The notes under the pieces are model-generated. The model did no database searches. It was not told where the DNA came from and was given only the letters and a program-made list of their open reading frames with translations. Below, in pieces: positions 17,471 to 25,776 of a stretch of 64,000 nucleotides of DNA. How positions within the stretch are numbered: position 1 is the stretch's first letter; every line of letters starts with the position of its first letter. The stretch lies in assembly GCA_041166085.1 (NCBI GenBank), contig JBEEFP010000044.1:1-64000 (forward strand). Direction: 5' to 3'. This DNA is from JBEEFP01 sp041166085. GTDB taxonomy: Bacteria; Actinomycetota; Acidimicrobiia; Acidimicrobiales; JAFATL01. The translations under genes and the position numbers were made by a program.

Positions 17471-19555
17471 GTGGCCGAACGGTTCCGATGGAAGCTGGCG
17501 GACGACGACGGCGGCCAACCGATGCTGTTCGCGGAGGACGAGTTGGTCGACCGCCACGTCGGCAAGGGCGAGTTCCGCGGCCTCGAGTTCCTGCACGTCA
17601 ACACCAAGCGCATCATCAACGAGGTCCCGGGCGCGTCCCGCATGCCGTTCCGCTTCACCATCAACGCGTACCGCGGCTGCAGTCACGCGTGCGTCTACTG
17701 CGCCGTGGGGGAAACGCCGATCCTGATGGCCGACGGACGGACGAAGATGCTGGTCGACGTGCGGCCCGGCGATCGGGTCTATGGAACCGAGCGGAGGGGC
17801 GCGTATCGGCATTACGTCGAGACCGAGGTGGTCGACCATTGGGCCACGGTCAAGCACGCGTACCGAGTGACCCTCGAGGATGGCACCGAGCTGGTGACGA
17901 GCGCGGACCATCGCTTCCTCACCAACCGGGGTTGGAAGCACGTGACCGGTGATGGGAGAGGACCGAACTGCAGGCCGCACCTCACGCTGACCAACGAGTT
18001 GCTGGGCACGGGCAAGTTCGCAGCGTCGCCTGAGCACGACGCCGACTATCAGTCCGGCTACCTCTGCGGCATGGTCCGCGGCGACGGCACGCTCGGGAGG
18101 TACACCTATGTCCGGCCGCAACGAACCTCGACGGTGCACAGGTTTCGACTAGCCCTTACTGATCTCGAGCCTCTCCATCGCGCCAAGACGTTCCTCGAAA
18201 CGTTCGACGTCGCGACTCACGAATTCTCCTTCTCGGCCGCGGCTGGAAGACGCAGCGCCATGACCGCAGTACGGACGTCACGCGGCAAGGACGTCGCGGC
18301 AATCCGTGAGATCGTGAGCTGGCCGACGTTGCAGACTGACAGCTGGAGCAAAGGCTTCCTCGCCGGCATCTTCGATGCCGAGGGCTCCTACAGCGGGGGC
18401 GTCCTCCGCATCGTGAACAAGGACGAGACGATCCTCGGAGCGATCACCGATTGCATGGAGCGGCTCGAACTTCCATTCGTGCGGGAGCCCGCGCGGCCGA
18501 ATGGGTGCTCGACGATTCGTGCGACCGGGGGGCTCAAGCACCATCTGCGGTTCTTCCACACCGTTGACCCGGCCACCACCCGCAAGCGGACCATCCAGGG
18601 GCAGGCGATCAAGAACAAGGCCCAGCTCCGCGTGCGCTCCATCGAAGACCTCGGCATTGAGTTGCCGATGTACGACATCACCACCGGCACCGGAGACTTC
18701 ATCGCGAATGGGGTCGTGAGCCACAACTGCTTCGCCCGGCCGACGCACGAGTACCTCGACCTCAACATCGGGTCGGACTTCGACAGCAAGCTGGTCGTGA
18801 AGGTCAACGCGGTGGAGCGGTTGCGGGCCGAGCTGCGCTCGCCCAAGTGGGGCGGCGATCACATCGCGATGGGCACCAACACCGACCCGTATCAACGGGC
18901 AGAGGGCAAGTACCACCTCACCCAGGGCATCGTGCGTGCGCTGAGCGATGCCGCCAACCCGTTCAGCATCCTCACCAAGTCGACGCTCATCCTGCGCGAC
19001 CTCGACCTGCTGGCGGAGGCGGCCACCCGCACGCACGTGCGCGCCAACTTCTCGATCGGCACCCTCGACGAAGCGACGTGGAAGGCGACGGAGCCAGGCA
19101 CCCCGCACCCGCGCCAGCGGGTGGAAGCGGTCGCGAGGCTGAACGATGCGGGGGTGGAGTGCGGGGTCCTCGTGGCGCCCGTGATCCCTGGGATGTCCGA
19201 CGGCCCCGGCCAGGTCGAGGAGGTCGTGCGCGCGTGCGTCGACGCGGGCGCCGTCTCCGTGTCGGCCATGTACCTGCATCTGCGCCCGGGCGTGAAGGGG
19301 CACTTCATGGACTGGTTGCAGGACGCCCGCCCCGATCTGGTCGCGCAGTACGCGGCCCGCTATCGGCGCTCGTATGTCGACAAGCAGTTCGGCGCCGCGC
19401 TGGGAGCGCGGGTGGGTACGGCCATCCGGGACGCGGGCGGTCTCCAGGCACAGCGCGGCAGCAACCGCGGCGCGCCCACCGCAGCACGCAACGAGCCGCC
19501 GCCGTCCGCCTCGCTCCCGCTCCCGCCGCCGCCGGAGCAGCTCAGCTTCACCTGA
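17471..19555 (+). CDS. Rv2578c/SplB-like radical SAM protein interrupted by an intein
   Basis: 694 residues translated; 351 remain after removal of a 343-residue intein. The extein has the radical SAM cluster motif GCSHACVYC joined to FARPTHEYLDLN across the intein junction, so splicing rebuilds CxxxCxxC with a split right before the third cysteine. Downstream are GTNTDPYQ, FSILTKS and the substrate-barrel motifs of the Rv2578c family, relatives of spore photoproduct lyase. A proline-rich tail follows. The family is thought to act on nucleic acid or another large substrate, but its reaction is not established to my knowledge. The LexA box upstream suggests induction by DNA damage; from memory the M. 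tuberculosis homologue has been listed with SOS genes. Confidence 0.9.
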   Translation: MAERFRWKLADDDGGQPMLFAEDELVDRHVGKGEFRGLEFLHVNTKRIINEVPGASRMPFRFTINAYRGCSHACVYCAVGETPILMADGRTKMLVDVRPGDRVYGTERRGAYRHYVETEVVDHWATVKHAYRVTLEDGTELVTSADHRFLTNRGWKHVTGDGRGPNCRPHLTLTNELLGTGKFAASPEHDADYQSGYLCGMVRGDGTLGRYTYVRPQRTSTVHRFRLALTDLEPLHRAKTFLETFDVATHEFSFSAAAGRRSAMTAVRTSRGKDVAAIREIVSWPTLQTDSWSKGFLAGIFDAEGSYSGGVLRIVNKDETILGAITDCMERLELPFVREPARPNGCSTIRATGGLKHHLRFFHTVDPATTRKRTIQGQAIKNKAQLRVRSIEDLGIELPMYDITTGTGDFIANGVVSHNCFARPTHEYLDLNIGSDFDSKLVVKVNAVERLRAELRSPKWGGDHIAMGTNTDPYQRAEGKYHLTQGIVRALSDAANPFSILTKSTLILRDLDLLAEAATRTHVRANFSIGTLDEATWKATEPGTPHPRQRVEAVARLNDAGVECGVLVAPVIPGMSDGPGQVEEVVRACVDAGAVSVSAMYLHLRPGVKGHFMDWLQDARPDLVAQYAARYRRSYVDKQFGAALGARVGTAIRDAGGLQAQRGSNRGAPTAARNEPPPSASLPLPPPPEQLSFT
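17699..18727 (+). mobile_element. Intein with LAGLIDADG homing endonuclease
   Basis: 343 codons in frame within the radical SAM gene. It begins with Cys (block A, CAVGETPILMADG), has a block B region ELVTSADHRFLT, two dodecapeptide endonuclease motifs (GYLCGMVRGDGTL and GFLAGIFDAEGSYSG, each with the acidic residue), and block F/G ending GVVSHN followed by Cys+1. All splicing residues (Cys1, B-block His, penultimate His, terminal Asn, Cys+1) are present, so splicing should work. Both endonuclease motifs retain their acidic residues, suggesting an active or recently active homing element. It sits precisely in the Fe-S ligand motif. Confidence 0.95.
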
Positions 19556-19561
19556 CCCGCC

Positions 19562-19567
19562 TACCAT
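19562..19567 (+). promoter_or_regulatory. -10 element TACCAT, leaderless promoter
   Basis: TACCAT ends 7 nt before GTG 19575; the same TACCATCGCCGCCG context occurs before the DivIVA-like gene at 6578. Confidence 0.55.
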
Positions 19568-19574
19568 CGCCGCC

Positions 19575-20081
19575 GTGGCCGCGCCCATCACGCTCAGCTT
19601 CGCTCTGTCGCGCGCGGAGTACGCAGCCGGCGCGCGCGCCGAGCTGGGACGGGTGGTGCGGGTCGCAGCCATCGCCGGCGCGGGACTGCTGGCTGCGGGG
19701 GTCGCGGCCAAGATCGACCTGCTCACGGCCATCGGCACCATCGCCGTGCTGGTGGCGGCGAGCGCGTGGTTCTTCCCGTGGTGGCAGTGGGCCATCGACC
19801 CTTCGCTGCACATGGAGGAGCAGTGGTCGATCGACGGCGACGGCTGCACGGTCGAGCGGCGGGCCAGCCACCATCGCGTCGGGTGGGACTTCTATCGCGA
19901 GCTCGCCAACAGCGGCCGGGTCTACGCGCTGCTGGGCGACCGTGGCGTGACGGACATCCTCCCCAAGCGTGCCTTCGCGTCGCGAGCCGAGGAGGACACC
20001 TTCGTGGACCTGGTCAGCGCGCACGTCGCCGTCCGAGAGCAGGCGCCCACCACCCCGTCCCGGGGCGGGTGGACCGACTAG
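19575..20081 (+). CDS. YcxB-like membrane protein
   Basis: 168 residues. Two adjacent hydrophobic spans (about 30-65) are followed by a soluble C-terminal part with GDRGVTDILPKRAF and an EEDTFVDLV segment, as in YcxB-like proteins (function unknown). GTG 19575 is set by the -10 spacing and the start of the conserved N-terminus. The stop TAG touches the GTG of the following short-chain dehydrogenase. Confidence 0.65.
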   Translation: MAAPITLSFALSRAEYAAGARAELGRVVRVAAIAGAGLLAAGVAAKIDLLTAIGTIAVLVAASAWFFPWWQWAIDPSLHMEEQWSIDGDGCTVERRASHHRVGWDFYRELANSGRVYALLGDRGVTDILPKRAFASRAEEDTFVDLVSAHVAVREQAPTTPSRGGWTD

Positions 20082-20852
20082 GTGCAACAGCTCGATCCGC
20101 TGGCGCCCTTCCGGCTCGACGGACAGGTCGCCATCGTCACCGGCGCGTCGGCCGGGCTGGGTGCCCGGTTCGCCCGGGTCCTGCGGGGCGCGGGCGCGGA
20201 GGTGGTGCTGGCGGCCCGGCGGGTCGACCGCTTGCAGGCGCTGGCGGACGAGCTCGGCGGCGCCCTCGTCGTCGGCTGTGACGTGGCCGTCGACGACGAC
20301 ATCGACCGGCTCGTCGCGGTGGCCCTCGAACGCCACGGCCACATCGACGTCCTCGTGAACAACGCGGGCGTGGGTGGACCGGCGGCGGCGGTCGACCTGT
20401 CCGCCGACGACTTCCGGCGCACGGTGGCCGTCAACCTCACCGGCGCGTTCGTCGCCTGTCAGCGGGTGGGCCGGCACATGCTCGAGCGCGAGCGCGGGGC
20501 CATCGTCAACGTGGCCTCGATGCTCGGGCTGGTCGGTGCCGGCCTTCCGCCGTTTGCCGATTACGCGGCCAGCAAGGGCGGGTTGGTGAACCTGACGCGG
20601 GAGCTTGGGGCGGAATGGGCCCGCCGGGGCGTCCGGGTCAACGCCCTCGCGCCGGGGTGGTTCGAGTCCGAGATGACGGCCGATCTCTTCGCCGACGAGC
20701 GCAGCATGACGTGGGTGCGGCGCAAGGCCCCGATGGGCAGGCCGGGCGCCGCCCACGAGCTCGACGGTGCCCTCCTGTTCCTTGCCAGCGACGCCAGCAC
20801 CTACGTGACGGGCCAGGTCCTTGCCGTCGATGGCGGATGGACGGCGGTCTAG
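20082..20852 (+). CDS. Short-chain dehydrogenase/reductase
   Basis: 256 residues, classical SDR: TGASAGLG cofactor motif at about 19-26, NNAG near 90, catalytic Ser in NVASMLG, and YAASKGG supplying Tyr and Lys. The basic residues after the first beta strands (ARRVDR) favour NADP(H). Ends with the SDR-typical TGQVLAVDGGW. Substrate unknown. The start GTG immediately follows the previous stop, implying co-transcription with the YcxB-like gene. Confidence 0.88.
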   Translation: MQQLDPLAPFRLDGQVAIVTGASAGLGARFARVLRGAGAEVVLAARRVDRLQALADELGGALVVGCDVAVDDDIDRLVAVALERHGHIDVLVNNAGVGGPAAAVDLSADDFRRTVAVNLTGAFVACQRVGRHMLERERGAIVNVASMLGLVGAGLPPFADYAASKGGLVNLTRELGAEWARRGVRVNALAPGWFESEMTADLFADERSMTWVRRKAPMGRPGAAHELDGALLFLASDASTYVTGQVLAVDGGWTAV

Positions 20853-20861
20853 GTTTTTTGG

Positions 20862-20880
20862 GGGTGATCACCCATTGACG
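20862..20880 (+). promoter_or_regulatory. Palindrome and -35 candidate upstream of bldC
   Basis: GGGTGATCACCC (20862-20873) is a perfect 12-bp palindrome after a T6 run; TTGACG at 20875-20880 is a good -35 match immediately downstream. The -10 is not obvious (about CAAACT near 20893). The arrangement suggests an operator overlapping the bldC promoter. Confidence 0.45.
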
Positions 20881-20934
20881 CCCGGAGTGCGACAAACTGT
20901 CCGGGAACCAGCCACGACCAGGGAATCGCACCAC

Positions 20935-21138
20935 ATGTCACAGCACAACGACGCAGACGACGCCCTCCTCACCCCCGCCGAGGTTGCCGCACTCTTTCGG
21001 GTCAGCCCGAAGACGGTGACCAGATGGGCCCGGTCGGGAAAGCTCACCGCCCTTCGCACCCTGGGGGGCCACCGGCGCTTCCGCACCGCAGAGGTGCGCC
21101 AGCTCCTGTCCAACTTCGAGCACTCCGCCGAGCAGTAG
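20935..21138 (+). CDS. bldC: BldC-family MerR-type DNA-binding protein
   Basis: 67 residues, almost entirely one winged helix-turn-helix: LLTPAEVAALFRVSPKTVTR then GGHRRF, the BldC signature. BldC proteins bind direct repeats cooperatively and control developmental and stationary-phase genes in streptomycetes; the role in this organism is not known. The length equals that of the Streptomyces protein. The gene stands alone with its own 82-bp upstream region and converges on the oxidoreductase at 21155. Confidence 0.9.
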   Translation: MSQHNDADDALLTPAEVAALFRVSPKTVTRWARSGKLTALRTLGGHRRFRTAEVRQLLSNFEHSAEQ

Positions 21139-21154
21139 GGCGCCAGCGCGCGGT

Positions 21155-22096
21155 CTAGGGCAGCAGCACCAGCTTCCCGAGCTTGCCTCCGGTGGCGAAG
21201 CGTTCGTAGGCGGCCGCCACGTCGTCCAACGGGAAGGTGGCGGCGAGGGGAACGGTGAGCCTGTTCGCTTCGACGAGCGGCAGCACCGCCGCTTCGATCC
21301 GCCTGGCCGCGTCCGCCTTCAGCTCGAGCGGTCGCGCCCGCAACGTCGATCCGAGGATGCGAGCGCGACGCTGCATGAGCGTCAGCAGGTTGACCTCGGC
21401 GACCGCGCCGCCGCCGACACCGATCACCGCGATGCGTCCGCCCACGGCCAGCGTGTCGAGGTCGGTCGGGATGTTGGACGCGCCGATCAGCTCGAGCACC
21501 ACGTCGAAGGGTCCGTGCTGCGCCGCATCCTCGGGGGCGATGACCTCGCTGGCGCCCAGGGCCGCCACCGCCTCCCGGAGTGCGGGGTTGCGCACCGTCG
21601 CGGTGACGTGCGCCCCGGCTGCCGCGCCGAGCTGCACCGCGGCGGTGCCGACGCCGCCCGCGGCCGCGTGCACGAGCAGCCGCTCGCCCATCTGCAACCC
21701 GCATTGGGTGAACAGTGCGTCATGCGCGGTGGTGAAGGCCTCAGGGAACCCGCCGGCCGGCACCAGGCCCAGGCTGGCGGGCACGGGGACGGCGACGCGC
21801 TCGTGCACGACGGCCAGTTCGGCTTGGGCCCCGCCGCCGACGACCGCCATCACCCAGTCGCCGACCGCGTAGCGGAACACGCCCGGGCCCACCGCCTGCA
21901 CCTCGCCCGCCAGCTCCATGCCGGGGATGTCGGGGGGATCGCCGGGCGGTGCGGGATAGAAGCCCGCGACCTGCATGAGGTCGGCCGCGTTGATCCCGGC
22001 CGACCGCACACGCACGAGCAGCTCGCCCTTGGCCGGCTCCGGGTCGGGATGCTCCCGCACGGTGACGCGTCCGTCGTCGATGGTGGCGGCCCGCAC
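21155..22096 (-). CDS. NADPH:quinone reductase-like MDR oxidoreductase
   Basis: 313 residues of the zinc-free medium-chain dehydrogenase/reductase type. The GroES-like N-terminus carries SAGINAADLMQVAGFYP and the cofactor domain has HAAAGGVGTAAVQLG. It lacks the zinc-ligand pattern of alcohol dehydrogenases, consistent with the quinone oxidoreductase branch. GTG 22096 is preceded by TAGCTT with 8 nt spacing. It is divergent from the SDR at 22116, only 19 bp apart. Confidence 0.85.
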   Translation of the reverse strand: MRAATIDDGRVTVREHPDPEPAKGELLVRVRSAGINAADLMQVAGFYPAPPGDPPDIPGMELAGEVQAVGPGVFRYAVGDWVMAVVGGGAQAELAVVHERVAVPVPASLGLVPAGGFPEAFTTAHDALFTQCGLQMGERLLVHAAAGGVGTAAVQLGAAAGAHVTATVRNPALREAVAALGASEVIAPEDAAQHGPFDVVLELIGASNIPTDLDTLAVGGRIAVIGVGGGAVAEVNLLTLMQRRARILGSTLRARPLELKADAARRIEAAVLPLVEANRLTVPLAATFPLDDVAAAYERFATGGKLGKLVLLP

Positions 22097-22104
22097 GATC
22101 GGAC

Positions 22105-22110
22105 AAGCTA
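22105..22110 (-). promoter_or_regulatory. -10 element TAGCTT (minus), leaderless promoter
   Basis: On the minus strand TAGCTT ends 8 nt before GTG 22096. The divergent SDR begins at 22116, so both promoters must overlap within about 20 bp. Confidence 0.5.
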
Positions 22111-22115
22111 GGCCG

Positions 22116-22889
22116 ATGGGACAGCTCGACGGCAAGGTCGCGGTGGTCACGGGCGGGTCGTCGGGCATCGGCCTGGCGACGGTACGACGGTTCAAGGCCG
22201 ACGGTGCGTCGGTCGTCGTCGCCGATCTCACCGAAGGGCCTGAGGGCGACGCCTTCGTGCGCACCGACGTGAGCCGATCCGAGGACTGGCCCGCGGTCGT
22301 GGCCGCGGCCGAGAAGCTGGGCGGTCTCGACGTGGCCTACCTCAACGCCGGCGTCACCACGGGTGAGCCGGACATCACCGCCCTCACCGACGAGCAGTAC
22401 CGCCGCATCATGGGCGCCAACGTGGACGGCGTCGTCTTCGGTGCCCGCGCAGTGGTGGCGCCCATGGCGGCGCGTGGCGGGGGTGCCATCGTGGCGACCG
22501 CCTCCCTCGCCGGACTCATCGCCTTCCCGCCCGATCCCGTCTACACCCTCACCAAGCACGCGGTCGTCGGATTCGTACGCAGCCTGGCCCAGCAACTCGA
22601 GGCCAAGGGGATCACCATCAACGCGGTGTGTCCGGGCATCGTGGACACGCCGCTGGTCGGTGAGCCGGCCAAGACCGCGCTGTCGGCCGCGGGCTTCCCG
22701 ATCATCCCGCCCGAGAACATCGCCGACGCGGTGTTCGCGCTGGTCACCGGTGGCGTCACCGGCCGGGCTGTCGTCTGCCAGGCCGGTCGCGACCCGGTGC
22801 CGTATGAGTTCCGCGACGTGCCCGGGCCCCGTACGGGCCAGCAGCGCGACTTCCGCACCGTCGACGAGCGCGACCGGCTGATGCCCTGA
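22116..22889 (+). CDS. Short-chain dehydrogenase/reductase
   Basis: 257 residues. TGGSSGIG at 12-19, acidic VADL after the second strand (favours NAD+), NAG near 83, TASLAG for the catalytic Ser, YTLTK for Tyr/Lys. The C-terminal region diverges from the usual VDGG ending. Substrate unknown; the pairing with the divergent MDR reductase may mean a shared carbonyl substrate, which is only a guess. It converges with the thioredoxin-NHL gene with one base between stops. Confidence 0.87.
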   Translation: MGQLDGKVAVVTGGSSGIGLATVRRFKADGASVVVADLTEGPEGDAFVRTDVSRSEDWPAVVAAAEKLGGLDVAYLNAGVTTGEPDITALTDEQYRRIMGANVDGVVFGARAVVAPMAARGGGAIVATASLAGLIAFPPDPVYTLTKHAVVGFVRSLAQQLEAKGITINAVCPGIVDTPLVGEPAKTALSAAGFPIIPPENIADAVFALVTGGVTGRAVVCQAGRDPVPYEFRDVPGPRTGQQRDFRTVDERDRLMP

Positions 22890-22890
22890 C

Positions 22891-24558
22891 CTACAACCCC
22901 TCGCGCACGGTGAGTCGGTGGCGCCGCCGCTGACGGTGCACGGTGCAGCGGTCCTGCTCGCACGCGGCGGTCAGCACCTCGACGGTGAGGACACCCTCGC
23001 CGGGGCGGCCGGCGGTCACGTCGACGGCGCCGTCGGCGGCGGAGAGCGCCCACACGCGGGGACCGTCGCCCAGCAGCTCCCCGGGCTCAGCCGAGACCGT
23101 CACGACCACCGGCGGACCGTCGGCGGCGTCGAGGGACTCACCCGCGTCGAGCGCGACCGAGAACGTCAGGACCAAAGGCTGTCCGGGTCCCAGCCAGAAC
23201 GCCTCGCCCTCGGGCGCGTCGAGCCAGGACTCGTCGATGACGAGGCGCTCGACGTCACCGGTCTCTGGATCCACCACGACGATGCGATGGTTGTTGGTGT
23301 CGGCGACGACCAGTCGGCCGTCCGGCAGGACGTCGAGGCCGCCCGGCTCGTCCAGTCCGTCCACCGGCAGGCCGCGCAGCATCTCGTGCTTGCCTTCCCA
23401 GACCCGCAGCATGCAGTTGAAGGTGTCGGCCACCCAGATGACGTCGGCGCCGACCGCCGACGCAACGCCCAGCGGATGCTGCAGGCGGGCCACGTGCGAC
23501 GGGCCGTCGGCCCTGCCCCACTCGAACAACCCCTGGCCGACGAGTGTCACCACGCGGCCGTCGTCGGTGAGCACCCGGAGGGACGACGACTCGGCGTCCA
23601 CGAAGGCCACGCCGCCTCCGACGACGGTGACGCCCGACGGTTGGGCCAGCAGCGCGTCAGCGGCCGGCCCGTCGACGAGGTTCTCGCCTCCCGTCCCCGC
23701 CACCACGCGCGCTCCGGCTCCGTCGATGCGCCCCAGCCGATGCCGACCGGCCTCGGCCACCACGTATTCACCGGGCGCCTCCACTGCCACGTCCCACGGT
23801 GACGCCAGCTCGTCGACCACCACCCGCTCGGCTCCGGTTCTGAGGTCGACGGTGAGCACCCGGTCGGCGCCGGTGTCGCACACGACGAGCAGATTGCCGT
23901 CGAAGGCGGTGCCCTGGGGTTCGTGCAGCCCCATGACGACACGCTCCACCCGCCCGGACAGGTCGGTGACCAGCACGCGGTCGTGCCCGGTGTCGGCGAT
24001 CGCCAGGCGATCCTCGCCGTCACACGCGACCTTCCCGGGGAAGGCGAGCTGCTCGTCCCGCTCGACGATCGACGCGGCGGCGACCGGCGACGGGCCGTGG
24101 AGCAACGTGCCCTTGGCTTCGTGCTCGGCGATGAGCTCGGCGACGGATCGCTCGATGACGGGGCCGGCGCCCTCGCCCGAGACGCCGCCGACGACGTATC
24201 CCTCCGGGTCGACCACGACGAGGGTCGGCCACCCCTTGATGCCGTACTGCTCCCACGTCTCCATCTGCGGGTCGTCGAGCACGGGATGGGTGATGCGGTG
24301 TCGCGCGACGGCTCGCTCGAGCGCCACGTGGTCGGCTTCGTGCGGGAACTTCGGTGAGTGCACGCCGATGACGACGAGCTCGTCGGGGAAACGGGTCTCG
24401 GCCGCCCGCAGCTCCTCCAGGACGCGGATGCAGTTGATGCAGCAGAACGTCCAGAAGTCGAGGACGACGATCCTGCCCCGGAGTCCGGCAAGCGTGAGCG
24501 GCGCGCTGTTGATCCAGCCCCCGGCCCCTCGCAGCTCTGGCGCACGGGTCCGAGCCAC
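22891..24558 (-). CDS. Thioredoxin-like/NHL-repeat protein (NHLRC2-like)
   Basis: 555 residues. The first about 150 are a thioredoxin-like domain: VLDFWTFCCINCIRVLEEL with the CCINC motif typical of NHLRC2 relatives, and KGWPTLVVVDPEG. Residues about 165-450 form an NHL beta-propeller with repeated FPGKVACDG/ADTGHDRV, QPSGVTV and LDVLPDGRLVVADTNNHRI units. The last 90 residues are a beta-rich domain with cysteines. No signal peptide, so cytoplasmic. The function of bacterial NHLRC2-type proteins is unknown. GTG 24558 follows a TAGACA element by 6 nt. Confidence 0.87.
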   Translation of the reverse strand: MARTRAPELRGAGGWINSAPLTLAGLRGRIVVLDFWTFCCINCIRVLEELRAAETRFPDELVVIGVHSPKFPHEADHVALERAVARHRITHPVLDDPQMETWEQYGIKGWPTLVVVDPEGYVVGGVSGEGAGPVIERSVAELIAEHEAKGTLLHGPSPVAAASIVERDEQLAFPGKVACDGEDRLAIADTGHDRVLVTDLSGRVERVVMGLHEPQGTAFDGNLLVVCDTGADRVLTVDLRTGAERVVVDELASPWDVAVEAPGEYVVAEAGRHRLGRIDGAGARVVAGTGGENLVDGPAADALLAQPSGVTVVGGGVAFVDAESSSLRVLTDDGRVVTLVGQGLFEWGRADGPSHVARLQHPLGVASAVGADVIWVADTFNCMLRVWEGKHEMLRGLPVDGLDEPGGLDVLPDGRLVVADTNNHRIVVVDPETGDVERLVIDESWLDAPEGEAFWLGPGQPLVLTFSVALDAGESLDAADGPPVVVTVSAEPGELLGDGPRVWALSAADGAVDVTAGRPGEGVLTVEVLTAACEQDRCTVHRQRRRHRLTVREGL

Positions 24559-24564
24559 GGCGAA

Positions 24565-24570
24565 TGTCTA
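24565..24570 (-). promoter_or_regulatory. -10-like TAGACA (minus)
   Basis: TAGACA(T) on the minus strand, 6 nt before GTG 24558; leaderless arrangement. Confidence 0.4.
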
Positions 24571-24578
24571 CCGCGGGC

Positions 24579-25706
24579 TCAGTAGACCCGGCCCGCTCCG
24601 ACGAGGTCGCTGCGGTAGATGGACGCGTAGCGGACGTACTCGCCCGTCTCCGGCGCCTCGACCATCTGGCCGCCGCCCACGTAGATGCCCACGTGGTGGA
24701 TGGGACTGCCGTAGAAGAGGATGTCGCCGGGCTGCACCGCGCTCACCGACACACGCGTCGTCGCGCTCCACTGAGCTCGGGACGAGTGCGGCAGCGAACG
24801 ACCGCCGGCCCGCCACGCGTACATCGTGAGGCCGGAGCAGTCGAAGCTGTTGGGCCCAGCCGCGCCCCACTCGTAGGGCTTGCCGATCTGCTCCTTGGCC
24901 TTGGCGACTGCGGCCGACGCGCCGGACGCAGGCGGCCCGGGCGGGGGACCCGAGGGCTCGGCGGGTGCGCCCTTGACCGGTTTGGCGCTCGAGCCGGCGG
25001 GACGCGGGGCGGATCGTGCCGCCGTGCTGTCGCGGGCCTGGCGGGCCGCGAGGGCGGCCTGGGCCTTGCGCGCCTGTTCGGCGGCCCGGCGCTGCGCCTC
25101 GGCCGCGACGAGGCCGGCCAGCTCGCCCTGCACCTTCGAGAGGGTGGCCCGCTGGCTGGCCTGGGCCGACGCGGCGGCCAGCTTGCTGCTGTTGACCCTG
25201 GCGACGGCGCCGCGCGCCCGCGCCTTCGCCGCGTCGAGCGCGCTCTGGCGCTCGGCGAGTGCCGCCTGTGCGGCGCGCAGGGCGTCGAGCGCGTCCTGGC
25301 GCTGGCCGATGATCGACGAGACGTACTGCTCCATGCGGGACGGGTCGAGGTCGGTCGTGTCCATGTTGGCGCTGGGCGAGATCCCGCCTCGCACGTAGGC
25401 GGCGACCGCCTGGCCGCGGACGGCTTGGCGGTTGTCGTCCACCTGTGCTTGCAGGCGGGCGACCTCGGCCTGGGCCGCCGCGGCCTGCGCCGACACCTTC
25501 TCGCTCTGCAGGCGCGCTTCGTTGAACTGCTCAGCGAGATCGGCGAGCCGATTGCTCTGGGCATCGAGCTGGCTGGCGATGCGCTGCGCCTCGGCCTTCT
25601 TGTCGGCGATCTGGTCTGCCCCGGCGGGCACGGCAATGCCGGCCCAGAGGGAGACGAGGGCGCCGAGGGCGAGGAGCCGCGTGAGGGGAGGGCGGACTCG
25701 GTGCAC
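24579..25706 (-). CDS. Secreted NlpC/P60 peptidoglycan endopeptidase with coiled coil
   Basis: 375 residues. A signal peptide (about 6-30), a long alanine/glutamine-rich coiled coil (about 32-230), a Pro/Ser linker, and a C-terminal NlpC/P60 domain with the catalytic Cys in FDCSGLTMYAW and His in HHVGIYVGGG. It resembles RipA/PcsB-type hydrolases, where the coiled coil inhibits or positions the peptidase; FtsX-type ABC systems often control such enzymes, and one lies 29 kb away, without direct evidence of a link. GTG 25706 is 11 nt after a TAGCGT element. Confidence 0.9.
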   Translation of the reverse strand: MHRVRPPLTRLLALGALVSLWAGIAVPAGADQIADKKAEAQRIASQLDAQSNRLADLAEQFNEARLQSEKVSAQAAAAQAEVARLQAQVDDNRQAVRGQAVAAYVRGGISPSANMDTTDLDPSRMEQYVSSIIGQRQDALDALRAAQAALAERQSALDAAKARARGAVARVNSSKLAAASAQASQRATLSKVQGELAGLVAAEAQRRAAEQARKAQAALAARQARDSTAARSAPRPAGSSAKPVKGAPAEPSGPPPGPPASGASAAVAKAKEQIGKPYEWGAAGPNSFDCSGLTMYAWRAGGRSLPHSSRAQWSATTRVSVSAVQPGDILFYGSPIHHVGIYVGGGQMVEAPETGEYVRYASIYRSDLVGAGRVY

Positions 25707-25763
25707 GACGGGGCAAAACGCTAACCGGCGTGGGCCCCCCGGGGCAACCACCCTGGGTGCGGG

Positions 25764-25769
25764 TACCGT
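25764..25769 (+). promoter_or_regulatory. -10 element TACCGT, leaderless promoter
   Basis: TACCGT ends 7 nt before the fumarase ATG at 25777. Confidence 0.55.
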
Positions 25770-25776
25770 GCCAGCC

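Noticed and set aside
17405..19555. A frameshift or domain fusion instead of an intein in the radical SAM gene
   Set aside because: Blocks A, B, F and G with Cys1, His-Asn and Cys+1 are complete, and removing them restores an uninterrupted CxxxCxxC motif and flanks.
20935..21138. Prophage excisionase for the small HTH protein
   Set aside because: The length and the GGHRRF winged-helix match BldC and no phage genes are nearby.
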